A DNA stretch of 64,000 nt from positions 248,001 to 312,000 of the forward strand of contig NZ_LBIA02000001.1 of NCBI RefSeq assembly GCF_001006325.2, in the 5' to 3' direction. Shown piece after piece: positions 45,880-54,825 of this stretch. The notes below the pieces were generated by a model. That model ran no database searches and was not told the DNA's origin. It worked only from the letters and a program-made list of their open reading frames with translations. The DNA is from Afipia massiliensis (GTDB lineage Bacteria > Pseudomonadota > Alphaproteobacteria > Rhizobiales > Xanthobacteraceae). A program made the translations under genes and the position numbers. Positions within the stretch are counted from its first letter, which is position 1. Every line of letters begins with the position of its first letter.

Positions 45880-48276
45880 TTACTGATTGTTCTTCTTGGC
45901 CGCCGCAACCGCGTCGCTGATGGCGGAGATGCGAATGGGAAGTTTGGAGAACGAGATGTCGAGACTACGGACGGCATCGTTGATTGCGTTCGATATCGCA
46001 GCCGGCGCACCGAGATAGCCGCTTTCACCGGATCCCTTTTGTCCGAACACGGTGTATGGGGACGGTGTGCAGTGATGCACGATCTCGACCTTCGGAATCT
46101 CGTGTGACGACGGCAATAGGTAATCCATGAAGCTCTGGGTCAACATCTGGCCTTCGCCGTCATAGACGAACTCCTCCAGCAACGCGGCGCCGATGCCGTG
46201 TGCAATGCCACCCAAGGTCATTCCCTTGACGATGTGCGGATTGATGACGGTGCCGCAGTCATGGCCGATCACATAGCGACGGATGTCCGGCTTGCCGAGA
46301 ACGGGATCGATAGCGATCAGGACAACGTGAAATTCGAAAGAATGACACGGATACATTTGCACGCGGCCGTTCTCCGGAAGCTTGTCTCCGGTCGGAACCT
46401 GCATCACATGCGTGGTTTCCAGTCCCGGCTCCATGCCTGCCGGCAGCAGATGAAAATTGCGGTGGGCAATGCTGACGAGGTCAGCCCACCCCAAGTGGTC
46501 GGAACTCTTTGTGGCCGTTACGCCGCCATTTGAATAGCCGACTTCGTCTTCTGTGCAGCCAAACTGATGCGCGGCGATCTTGACGAACTTCGACTTGAGT
46601 TTCTGCGCAGCGTGGAATGCCGCACCACCCAGCATGATCGCCATCCGGCTGCCAACGGGAGTGTTGGACGGCAATGACGCAAGCGAATCGGGGCGCACAA
46701 CTCGGATGCTGTCGGGATCGATTTCGAGAACTTCGCCGACGACGGTGGCCACCAGCGTCTCGTGCCCCTGTCCCGCAGAGGTCGTGTGAATGGTGACGGT
46801 TACAAATCCAACGCCGTCGATATTGATGCGGCAGGAATCCATCCACGTCGTCGTGGTGTTCTTCTCGTTCAGCAAAGGCTCGAACGACGAGTTCCCACCA
46901 CTCGGCTCGAGGCAGGCGGCAATGCCGATTCCCGCGAGCATTCCTGATGCCCGCAGCCGATCGCGCTCCTTCTGCAGCGCCACGTAGTCGACGTGTGTGA
47001 GAACCTTCTCAACCACCGTGTGATAGTCGCCGCTATCATACCGCGTCCCGCTCGGGATGAGATACGGAAACTCATCCTTGCGAATAAAGTTGCGGCGACG
47101 AACTTCGACGGGATCAACCCCGATCGCATCCGCGACCTTGTCGATCGCCGTTTCGATTGCATAATTCGTCGGCGACTGGCCAAAGCCGCGCACAGCTTCC
47201 TGCACGGCCTTGTTCGACGTCACGGATTGCGCGCGATACTGCACGCTATTGATCTTGTAAGGCCCTACGATTGCGCCGATCGGCTTGCCGAGCTGGAACG
47301 GCGCACGGCCGGCATAGCCGCCCGCATTGTCCAGCGCGCGCATCTTCATCGACTTGACGATGCCCTGGTCGTTGAAGGCAATATCGACATCGAAAATGCG
47401 CTCGGGACCGTGTTGATCGCCGCCACGCATATTCTCGAGCCGATCCTCGATCAGACGAACGGGACGGCCCAGCCGGCGCGAAAGATGCGAAACAAGAACG
47501 GTGTGCTTGATACCGCGCTTGACGCCGTAACTGCCGCCGACATCGACATCCTGATGGACACGAACGTTGTTCGCGGGAATTCGTAATGCCCGTGCAATCT
47601 GGTCTGGATACTTCGGCATCTGAATCGAAGCCCAGACATCCAGTATTTCACGCCACGGGTCCCAAGACGCGATCACCCCGAACGTCTCGATAGGCACCGT
47701 CGAATTCCTGCCCCATACCACACGGAAAGACAGGTGACGCGGGCTTTCGGCGAAATCCTTCTCGACTTCACCCCAGACAAAGGTCTTGTCGAGCAGAACG
47801 TTCGAACCGTGTGCCGGGTGAACCGGAGGGCTATCGGGATTGAGCGCCTGCTCGGCATCCGTGACAAACGGAAGCGGCTCATAGCTCACGCGAAGTTTCT
47901 CGGTGGCGTCCTCGGCTTGCGCTCGCGTCTCGGCCACGACAGCGGCGACCCACTCGCCTGCATATCGGGTCTGACCAACGGCAAGCGGATAACGCTTCAC
48001 GTTCGGCGTATCGAGCCCGTTCATCAACGGATCGACCGCAGCAGCCAGCTCTTCGCCCGTGAGAACGTAGTGTACGCCCGGCATCGCTAACGCGGCTGAA
48101 CTGTCGATCGAGAGAATGCGAGCTGATGGATACTGGGATGGCAGGATCGCGACGTGAAGCGTACCCTCCCGAACAATATCGGCTACGTAATTACCACGGC
48201 CGACAACGAAACGACGATCCTCACGGACACGGCGATTGGTGGATACGAAGCGGAAGGCTGATGGATCGGCACTCAT
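45880..48276 (-). CDS. Molybdenum hydroxylase, large (molybdopterin-binding) subunit
   Basis: 798 residues of the xanthine oxidase/CoxL family. The catalytic Glu is E751 in GQKGSGESGYLGAP; the substrate-pocket loop reads EAVRGFGQSP and lacks the AYxCSFR motif of true carbon monoxide dehydrogenase, so it is a hydroxylase of an aldehyde or N-heterocycle rather than CO. It should form a trimer of dimers with the FeS and FAD subunits, encoded upstream with four-base overlaps. Confidence 0.92.
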   Translation of the reverse strand: MSADPSAFRFVSTNRRVREDRRFVVGRGNYVADIVREGTLHVAILPSQYPSARILSIDSSAALAMPGVHYVLTGEELAAAVDPLMNGLDTPNVKRYPLAVGQTRYAGEWVAAVVAETRAQAEDATEKLRVSYEPLPFVTDAEQALNPDSPPVHPAHGSNVLLDKTFVWGEVEKDFAESPRHLSFRVVWGRNSTVPIETFGVIASWDPWREILDVWASIQMPKYPDQIARALRIPANNVRVHQDVDVGGSYGVKRGIKHTVLVSHLSRRLGRPVRLIEDRLENMRGGDQHGPERIFDVDIAFNDQGIVKSMKMRALDNAGGYAGRAPFQLGKPIGAIVGPYKINSVQYRAQSVTSNKAVQEAVRGFGQSPTNYAIETAIDKVADAIGVDPVEVRRRNFIRKDEFPYLIPSGTRYDSGDYHTVVEKVLTHVDYVALQKERDRLRASGMLAGIGIAACLEPSGGNSSFEPLLNEKNTTTTWMDSCRINIDGVGFVTVTIHTTSAGQGHETLVATVVGEVLEIDPDSIRVVRPDSLASLPSNTPVGSRMAIMLGGAAFHAAQKLKSKFVKIAAHQFGCTEDEVGYSNGGVTATKSSDHLGWADLVSIAHRNFHLLPAGMEPGLETTHVMQVPTGDKLPENGRVQMYPCHSFEFHVVLIAIDPVLGKPDIRRYVIGHDCGTVINPHIVKGMTLGGIAHGIGAALLEEFVYDGEGQMLTQSFMDYLLPSSHEIPKVEIVHHCTPSPYTVFGQKGSGESGYLGAPAAISNAINDAVRSLDISFSKLPIRISAISDAVAAAKKNNQ

Positions 48277-48854
48277 TTCGAGCCCTTTCCCGACGCATCA
48301 GCCGCAGCCTCAAGAACGCCCTTTTCAGACGCATCGTGGCCTTCCGCACTTCCAGTTTGCGCGGCCTTGTTACCTCGAAGCACATTCGATTTCTTCAACC
48401 GATCAGCCGCGAATTCGACAGCTTCGATAATCTGTCCGTAGCCAGTACAGCGGCAGATATTTCCAGAGATAGCTTCGACGATATCCTCACGGCTCACATC
48501 ATGCGTGCGCTCAAGAAGCGCATGCGCGGTGAGAATCATGCCCGGCGTGCAGTATCCGCACTGCATACCGTGCGTTTCGCAAAAAGCATCCTGTATGACG
48601 CTCATCTCACCGGGTGCAGTTGCGACACCCTCGATGGTCGTGATGTCATAACCATCGGCCTGGACAGAAAATACCAGACAAGAGCGCACCGGCTCGCCAT
48701 CCAGCAGCACCGTGCAGGCCCCACAGACGCCATGCTCGCAACCTGCATGCGTACCCGTCAGCAAAAAATCGTCCCGCAATGTGTCGAGCAGCGTCGTTCG
48801 CGGCTCGACGTCACTGGTGCAGATCACCCCATTGACATTGAGGTTCACTTTCAT
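48273..48854 (-). CDS. Molybdenum hydroxylase, [2Fe-2S] subunit
   Basis: 193 residues. The plant-type cluster has C39, C44, C47 and C59 (CEHGVCGACTVLLDG) and the second cluster C99, C102, C134 and C136 (CGYCTPGM, CRCTGYG). It carries electrons from the Mo centre to FAD. Compared with the usual 155-165 residues it has an extra tail of about 35 residues rich in Ala, Ser, Lys and Asp (from about 158). It overlaps the FAD and Mo subunit genes by four bases each. Confidence 0.93.
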   Translation of the reverse strand: MKVNLNVNGVICTSDVEPRTTLLDTLRDDFLLTGTHAGCEHGVCGACTVLLDGEPVRSCLVFSVQADGYDITTIEGVATAPGEMSVIQDAFCETHGMQCGYCTPGMILTAHALLERTHDVSREDIVEAISGNICRCTGYGQIIEAVEFAADRLKKSNVLRGNKAAQTGSAEGHDASEKGVLEAAADASGKGSK

Positions 48855-49738
48855 CTGGCTACTCCCAGGGCTTCTCCGCCATTGGCGCGGTCACGCGCAT
48901 CTTCCAGCGCCCGCGTGCAGAGCGTAACGGCAACGCGGCGGCGATAATCCGCGCTCGCATGCAGATCGTCCGTCGCATCGAGGTCAACCGCGGCGGCCGC
49001 AATGGCGTCGGCTAGCGATTTTTTCTCGAGGCGCGTTCCGAGCAGCGAAGATACATCGAGCTTCAGCGGCCGATCTCCAACGCCGCCGATTCCGAGCGAC
49101 GCTTCGAGGCAGCGCCCATCTTCGTCAATCGCGATCTGCGCCGCAGCCGAGACAAATGCAAAATCGGAACTGCGAGCGCTGATTTCGTGAAAACCAACGC
49201 CAACCCGCTTGTGAGTCCAGACCGGAAAGCGAACCGCGCTGAGACATTCACCGATGCCGATCGTAGTCAACATCGGGCCAATAAAGAAGTCGTCCGCAGG
49301 CGTTGAAACAGGGCCATCGGGAGTTGCAGCTTCGATTTCGGCGCCTAGTGTTACTGCAACCAGCGGGATTTCCGCTGAGGGGTCGGCATTCGCAATCGAG
49401 CCTCCGATAGTCCCGCGATTCCTGGTCGGAGGATGTCCGACCCACGGCAGCGCGAGCGCCAGCAACGGAACTGAAGTCCTAATCAGCGGACTATTCAATG
49501 CCATCGCTTGCCGCGTCGTTGCTCCGATCACGAGCGAGCCGTTATCTTCGCGAATGCCGGAAAGCTCAGGCAATCGCAGCACATCCACCAGCTTGGTTGG
49601 ACGGGCAAGGCGCATGGCAAGCATCGGCACCAGCGTTTGACCGCCCGCGATCACGCGCGCATCTTCATCTGCAGCAAGCAGACCGCACGCCTCGGCAAGC
49701 GACCCCGGCCTGACATAATCGAATGGCGCTGGTTTCAT
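48851..49738 (-). CDS. Molybdenum hydroxylase, FAD-binding subunit
   Basis: 295 residues of the CoxM family. FAD motifs are VIAGGQTLVPMLAMRL (near 30-46) and TIGGSIANADPSAEIP (near 110-126). It accepts electrons from the FeS subunit and passes them to the final acceptor. The gene order FAD-FeS-Mo is typical of this family. Six bases from the NIPSNAP gene. Confidence 0.92.
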   Translation of the reverse strand: MKPAPFDYVRPGSLAEACGLLAADEDARVIAGGQTLVPMLAMRLARPTKLVDVLRLPELSGIREDNGSLVIGATTRQAMALNSPLIRTSVPLLALALPWVGHPPTRNRGTIGGSIANADPSAEIPLVAVTLGAEIEAATPDGPVSTPADDFFIGPMLTTIGIGECLSAVRFPVWTHKRVGVGFHEISARSSDFAFVSAAAQIAIDEDGRCLEASLGIGGVGDRPLKLDVSSLLGTRLEKKSLADAIAAAAVDLDATDDLHASADYRRRVAVTLCTRALEDARDRANGGEALGVAR

Positions 49739-49744
49739 AATTCT

Positions 49745-50071
49745 TCAGCCGAGCAAGGGGCCGGCGAAAGCCGGCGACAACACCGAAATGGTTTGATTTT
49801 TAAGAAGCGGTCCGTCGACCTCGCTCGCTTTCTTCACCGCAGCCCATTCGCTGTCTGCACCGAACGCAGCCCATGCCGCCTTCCGCGCCTCTTCGCTCGG
49901 AAACCGCGTCATGTATGTGAGACGGCCATCTTCTTCCGTCGCGACAAATGCGCCGACAAGTTCGATTCCGTGACGGGGAAAGAATTTCGCTGCGACCGCA
50001 TCCTTAAAACGTTTGCGCATCGCTTCAGCGCGGCCTTCAACGGCCTCATACACCCGGATTTCGTAAACCAA
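49745..50071 (-). CDS. NIPSNAP-family small protein
   Basis: 108 residues beginning YEIRVYEAVEGRAEAMRKRF, the ferredoxin-like NIPSNAP pattern, with the second half GIELVGAFVATEEDGRLTYMTRF. Members often sit in catabolic operons; their chemistry is mostly unknown. The start is TTG with GAGGAG six bases upstream. It is the first gene of the operon that runs to 40995, and faces a divergent MocR regulator. Confidence 0.85.
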   Translation of the reverse strand: MVYEIRVYEAVEGRAEAMRKRFKDAVAAKFFPRHGIELVGAFVATEEDGRLTYMTRFPSEEARKAAWAAFGADSEWAAVKKASEVDGPLLKNQTISVLSPAFAGPLLG

Positions 50072-50379
50072 GACACACTCCTCGAAGCCTGCAATTCCGC
50101 ACTCGCGCCATCGTATTTATGTCGGCAGCTTTAGGCCCCGAACTAAGAATTCACGAAGGCAATTGTCAAATAAAAAATGAAGCAATGAGTCAATTTTTGC
50201 TCATTTGAAGCTATTACAATTATTAGATTGTCACAGTTTTTGGGCTAAATGGCCGCGCCCGTAGTCGTTTTGCATTGTCCTCACGCCAATTTCCCAGGGA
50301 GTTGAAACGATTTTCAAATTGTACTATTCGACAATGCTGCGACGATATGGGACCATCACCCACACGCCACGGGGATAAA
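50072..50379. promoter_or_regulatory. Divergent promoter region with repeats, NIPSNAP operon and MocR gene
   Basis: 308 AT-rich bases. Visible are two direct copies of ATTGTCA (50162-50168 and 50227-50233) and a dyad AATGAG-N10-CTCATT (50184-50205). MocR regulators often use direct repeats, so the ATTGTCA pair is the better candidate site. No other gene is supported here. Confidence 0.5.
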
Positions 50380-51753
50380 ATGACTGATTGGGTCCCGACC
50401 CTTCCTGCAGGCGGCGGTCCTCGTTATCTCGCCTTTGTCGAGTCTCTCGAAGAGGACATCGCTAGCGGCCAGATCAAACCCGGCATGCGACTGCTCCCGC
50501 AGCGGGAGATGGCCCAAAGGCTCGGGCTCAGCATCGGGACAATTTCGAAGGCTTATTCCGAAGCGGAGCAGCGCGGTCTCATCTCCGGAGAAGTCGGGCG
50601 TGGCACCTTTGTGCAGCGTCGCAAGCCGGAACAGCGCAAAGGCTACGTCCCGTCCGATGCCCCTATCAATCTCGCTCTGAACGTCCCACCCTATACAGGC
50701 GAAGACGAGGTTATCGCGTCGGCTCTCGCCGAGATCGCTGCGGAAGGCGAGATGGCAAACCTGCTTGGCTATTTGCCGCATCAGGGCATTAGACGTCATC
50801 GTGAAGCGATGGTGATCTGGCTTGCGTCGTTAGGGGTCACGGCCGATCCGGATGAACTTTTCATCACTCACGGGGGGCAACACGCCATCTCCGTTGCACT
50901 CAATCTGGCGAGCGCGCCTGGTGACATTGTTCTCACCGAAAGGTTTACCTATTCGGGAATGATCGCGCTGTCCGCGCAGAACGGCTATCGGCTGCACGGA
51001 GTGGCGGCCAATGCGGACGGCCTCATTCCCGAAGCACTCGACCGCGCGTTCGGTGAGACCGGGGCCAAGGTATTGTTCTGCATGCCAACCTTGCAGACGC
51101 CCACCGGGGTGACGATGCCGGAAGAGCGTCGCGACGCCATCGCCGAAATCGTCCGCAAGCACAACGCCTATTTGATCGAAGACGACGCTTATGCGTTTCT
51201 GTTCGAGAATCCACCTCGACCCATCTCTGAGCGGATTCCGGAACGTAGCTTTTACGTTGTGAGTTTTGCCAAGTGCCTCGCGCCGGGATTACGCATCGCG
51301 GCAATGATTGCACCCGCTTCGTTCCGAGACCGCTGCAACAATGCCATCCGGGCAACAGGCTGGATGGCCACACCCGTCATGGCAGAAGTCGTCGCAAGAC
51401 TTATTCATAACGGCGACTTGGTCCGCCAGGTCAAGCGCAAGCGCGAAAAAGCTGCCGTGCGTAATGAAATCGCAAGCAGGGTTCTAAGTTCCTGGTTACC
51501 GCCAATTTCCTCTCCTCCGGGATTTCATCGCTGGCTTCCACTTCCTGCGGGCCGCACCCTGAATGCACTCGTCACACAGGCTGCGCACGCAGGCATCACG
51601 CTTGCGCCGCCCGGAGCATTGCAGCAAGTCGACCGCGGTACGCTCGGAATCCGACTTTGCCTTGGCCATCCTTCCGCCGAAGCCGACCTTGAAAAAGCGA
51701 TGGTTGAGATCAAGCGAATTCTCGAAATGACGGAAGAAATATCCTTTGTCTGA
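50380..51753 (+). CDS. MocR-type GntR/aminotransferase regulator
   Basis: 457 residues: a GntR winged helix (about 15-80; RLGLSIGTISKAYSEAEQRG) joined to a fold type I aminotransferase domain with the PLP lysine K298 (SFAKCLAPGLR) and the Asp pair at 268-269 (LIEDDAY). Such proteins use PLP to sense an amino compound. The ATG at 50380 fits the winged-helix start; a TTG 35 codons upstream is in frame but not protein-like. It is divergent from the molybdenum hydroxylase operon, its likely target. Confidence 0.88.
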   Translation: MTDWVPTLPAGGGPRYLAFVESLEEDIASGQIKPGMRLLPQREMAQRLGLSIGTISKAYSEAEQRGLISGEVGRGTFVQRRKPEQRKGYVPSDAPINLALNVPPYTGEDEVIASALAEIAAEGEMANLLGYLPHQGIRRHREAMVIWLASLGVTADPDELFITHGGQHAISVALNLASAPGDIVLTERFTYSGMIALSAQNGYRLHGVAANADGLIPEALDRAFGETGAKVLFCMPTLQTPTGVTMPEERRDAIAEIVRKHNAYLIEDDAYAFLFENPPRPISERIPERSFYVVSFAKCLAPGLRIAAMIAPASFRDRCNNAIRATGWMATPVMAEVVARLIHNGDLVRQVKRKREKAAVRNEIASRVLSSWLPPISSPPGFHRWLPLPAGRTLNALVTQAAHAGITLAPPGALQQVDRGTLGIRLCLGHPSAEADLEKAMVEIKRILEMTEEISFV

Positions 51754-51881
51754 CATGCCATGCGTCATTCAAACGCAAAAGGCTACGGGGTCGCGTCTAC
51801 CAAGGCGACAAACTCAAGAAACAAGAAAAGAAAAGCAGCGAATCCATTGGACGCTGATCAAGGGAAAAGGAACGCAAACCA

Positions 51882-52643
51882 ATGGAGCCGTTCGCGCTTG
51901 TCGCGCTGGTAGTGGCGACATTTCTTCTCGCAGGCTTGGTCAAGGGCGTCGTCGGAATGGGGTTGCCGCCCGTTGCCATCGGCATAATGGCGCTCGCGAT
52001 GCCGCCGGCGCAAGCCGCCGCGCTGGTTTTGGTGCCCGCCTTCGTCACCAACATCTGGCAAATGATGTCGGGCGAACGCCTTATCATCGTCGTTAAGCGC
52101 CTGTGGACGCTTCAGTTCGGTATCTGCATCGGCGCCTGGTTGTGCGGCGACATCCTGACAACGCAAACGTCCAAACTACCCAGCCTTCTACTGGGTTTGA
52201 TGTTGATGCTGTACGCCGTCTACGGAGCGGTCTCCGTAACGCCGCGGATGCCCGCACGTTATGAACCGTACATGTCTCCGATCGTCGGTCTGATGACCGG
52301 CGTCATCATGGCGGCAACCGGACTCATGGCCATTCCTCTGGTCCCCTATCTGCAAGCAATCAATCTTGAAAAGGAAAACTTGCTACAGGCATTAGGGCTG
52401 TCCTTCTTCATATCAGCGGTCGCACTGGGCACGGTACTTACGAGCGCGAATATTTTCCGCGGCGACACAGCGCTTATGTCGGCGTTCGCGCTGCTGCCGG
52501 CCGCGGTGGGAATGGCCGTCGGCCGACGCTATGTCAGCCGCATCTCCGCCGCCACTTTCAAGCGCTGGTTCCTGATCGCGATATTCCTGATCGGATGCGC
52601 CTCAGCCATTCAGGCGCTCCGATCCGCGCAACCGCTCTACTAA
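51882..52643 (+). CDS. TauE/SafE-family membrane permease
   Basis: 253 residues with about eight hydrophobic spans and the TauE/SafE repeats (GVVGMGLPPVAIGIMALAMPPAQAA near the start; TGVIMAATGLMAIPLVPYLQ in the second half). The family is thought to export sulfite, sulfoacetate or other organic anions. It follows the MocR gene with a 128-base gap and precedes a LysR gene; a link to either is possible but not shown. Confidence 0.85.
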   Translation: MEPFALVALVVATFLLAGLVKGVVGMGLPPVAIGIMALAMPPAQAAALVLVPAFVTNIWQMMSGERLIIVVKRLWTLQFGICIGAWLCGDILTTQTSKLPSLLLGLMLMLYAVYGAVSVTPRMPARYEPYMSPIVGLMTGVIMAATGLMAIPLVPYLQAINLEKENLLQALGLSFFISAVALGTVLTSANIFRGDTALMSAFALLPAAVGMAVGRRYVSRISAATFKRWFLIAIFLIGCASAIQALRSAQPLY

Positions 52644-52815
52644 TCAAGAAACATTACGGGGAAGTGCTACGCCAGAGTATCTCGCAATGTTCGTCACCAG
52701 TGGAATTGAAAAATGGGCTGTGCCGATCAAATCCGGCGGCATCACCGTTGATTGATGTTCATGCAGCATGTGACCGCTGAGATGACGGTATTGAACTGAC
52801 GGGGAGGACATCGGA

Positions 52816-53715
52816 ATGATCGAGCTTCGCCAATTTAGACAGTTCATCGCGGTGGCGGAGGAATTGAGTTTCCGTCGCGCCGCCGAGCGGCTGAACATGG
52901 CGCAGCCTCCTTTGACAGCAACAATAAAACGTATCGAGGATGAAGTTGGCGCCGTCCTTATCGAGCGGACCAACCGCATAGAACGCTTGACCGAGGCAGG
53001 TCGCGTGTTTCTCGATGAAGCACGAAAAACCGTCAATCAGGCAGAGCGCGCCATGCTCGCAGCACAGCGGGCGGGCGCTGGCCTGACAGGGACGCTACGA
53101 GTGACATTCGTTGCAAGTGCTGCTAGAGAAATCCTGCCCTCAATCTTGCTGCGATTTCGAGAGCATTACCCCGCGGTCAAGCTTGAACTACGAGAGGCTA
53201 TGACAACCCAGCAGCTTGCGTCTTTGGCGAATAACGACAGTGATCTGGGCTTTGTTATCCCTCCCCTCCAGGATGCCGAAAATCTAACAATCGAGGTCAT
53301 TGCCAGAAACCGGCTGGTTGCGGCCTTGCCGGAGGGACACCCGCTAACAAAAGCGGCCCAGATAACCCTCGCCGACATGTCTCATGAATCGTGGATCTTG
53401 TTCGCGGCCCGCCAAGGCCCCGGCTTACATCGCATCATCCACACGGCATGTGCCAAGGCCGGGTTCTCACCCATGATCGGTCAGGAAGCCCCGCAAATGG
53501 ATACGATAGCGAATCTTGTGGCGGGCGGAATGGGCGTTGCTCTGGTGTCGAGAGCACTCGCGACGAGCGGGCGCAGAGGCGTAGCCTTCCGGGAGTTGGC
53601 CGGGCCCGGAACTCCGGTCGAGTTTGAACTGGCAATCGCCTATGCTCACTCTTCCCCAGTTCTGAATGCATTCGTCACCGCAACCAGATTGCACACGAAG
53701 ATGATGGCGCCGTGA
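52816..53715 (+). CDS. LysR-family transcriptional regulator
   Basis: 299 residues: HTH at about 4-65 (FIAVAEELSFRRAAERLNMA, then QPPLTATIKRIEDEVGAVL) and the two-lobed effector domain (about 90-295). The class resembles CatR/BenM-like regulators of aromatic degradation, but the ligand is unknown. Start ATG with GGGGAGG upstream. It converges with the Bug binding-protein gene, whose operon may be its target. Confidence 0.9.
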   Translation: MIELRQFRQFIAVAEELSFRRAAERLNMAQPPLTATIKRIEDEVGAVLIERTNRIERLTEAGRVFLDEARKTVNQAERAMLAAQRAGAGLTGTLRVTFVASAAREILPSILLRFREHYPAVKLELREAMTTQQLASLANNDSDLGFVIPPLQDAENLTIEVIARNRLVAALPEGHPLTKAAQITLADMSHESWILFAARQGPGLHRIIHTACAKAGFSPMIGQEAPQMDTIANLVAGGMGVALVSRALATSGRRGVAFRELAGPGTPVEFELAIAYAHSSPVLNAFVTATRLHTKMMAP

Positions 53716-53781
53716 GCTGCGGCTGATTGATCCGGGACGATGCGCATCCACTGTCTCAATCAGCCGCTGTAGTCATTTCAA

Positions 53782-54759
53782 CTATTCCGGCGGAATGTTT
53801 GCCTTCCTGACGACATCGGCCCAACGCGCAATCTCGCTATCTACAAAGGTGCGGAACTCGTCTCCGTAAAGGTCGCCAGGTTCGACACCCATCTCAGCTA
53901 GCTTCTTCTTAGTCTCCGCAGACTCGTTGACTTCCCTCATCGCGGCGACAAGCTTCTTGTAAATCGGAGAGCCGTTCGCCTGAGGCATGTAGACCCCAAA
54001 CCAAGCTTGGACGTTGAAGCCGTTCACGCCCGACTCATCAAGCGTCGGAACATCGGGAAGCAATGGCGAGCGTTTCAGCCCCGTCAATGCGAAAACACGC
54101 ACCAGTCCGCCCTTCGATGCATTTATGACCGTCGGCAGCGAGTCGAACAGCAACGGAATGTGTCCCCCAATGAGATCGTTCATTGCAGGGCCGTTACCCT
54201 TGTAAGGAACATGAACAACATCGACTCCTGCCATCTGCTTGAACAGTTCACCCGAAAGATGGTTGGAGCTGCCAGTGCCGGCCGAACCGAACGAGTACTT
54301 GCCTGGATTCCTTTTGAGGATCTCAATCAGCTCCTTAACGTTCTTTGCCGGGAAATTGTTGGACGCAAGAATTGCGTTGGGGGCCGCTGCGACGAGCGCA
54401 ATAGGTGAAAGATCCTTCTTCGAGTCGTAAGGAATGCTCTTGTAAAGGCTCGGCGTGATAACGTGATGCGTGGCCGTGAGGAGCAGCACCGTACCGTCAG
54501 CGGGAGATCTCACCACCGGTTCGGTACCGATGATACCGGATGCACCCGGCTTGTTCTCGATATACGTCGTCACACCGAGTTTATCGCCGAGGATTTTCCC
54601 GACCACACGCGCAAGCACGTCAGTCGGACCACCTGCAGAGAACGGCACGATAATTCGGATCGCATTACCCGGAATCTCCGGCCCAGAACTGCGCGCATCG
54701 CCCGTCGCAAAAAGAAGAAGAACGGCTATCGCCGCAACGAGTACTCTTCGCATTATCAT
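53782..54759 (-). CDS. Bug-family (TctC) periplasmic binding protein
   Basis: 325 residues with a signal peptide (hydrophobic core 6-18, cleavage near DARSSG) and the Bug pattern (IRIIVPFSAGGPTDVLARVV; HVPYKGNGPAMNDLIGGHIPL). Members bind carboxylates; many work with TctAB, others only as sensors. No tctA or tctB lies in the window, so its permease is elsewhere. It is the last gene of the Rieske/amidohydrolase operon. Confidence 0.9.
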   Translation of the reverse strand: MIMRRVLVAAIAVLLLFATGDARSSGPEIPGNAIRIIVPFSAGGPTDVLARVVGKILGDKLGVTTYIENKPGASGIIGTEPVVRSPADGTVLLLTATHHVITPSLYKSIPYDSKKDLSPIALVAAAPNAILASNNFPAKNVKELIEILKRNPGKYSFGSAGTGSSNHLSGELFKQMAGVDVVHVPYKGNGPAMNDLIGGHIPLLFDSLPTVINASKGGLVRVFALTGLKRSPLLPDVPTLDESGVNGFNVQAWFGVYMPQANGSPIYKKLVAAMREVNESAETKKKLAEMGVEPGDLYGDEFRTFVDSEIARWADVVRKANIPPE

Positions 54760-54825
54760 CCCCCAGATGGCGTTTTGTTCTTTTTGGTTACGTTATAGAC
54801 TGTTCGTCGTCCAAGATTTGCCGTC

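Noticed and set aside
45880-49738. Aerobic carbon monoxide dehydrogenase (coxMSL)
   Set aside because: Gene order and CoxG-like neighbour fit, but the AYxCSFR active-site motif is absent from the large subunit and coxDEF are not present, so it is another molybdenum hydroxylase.
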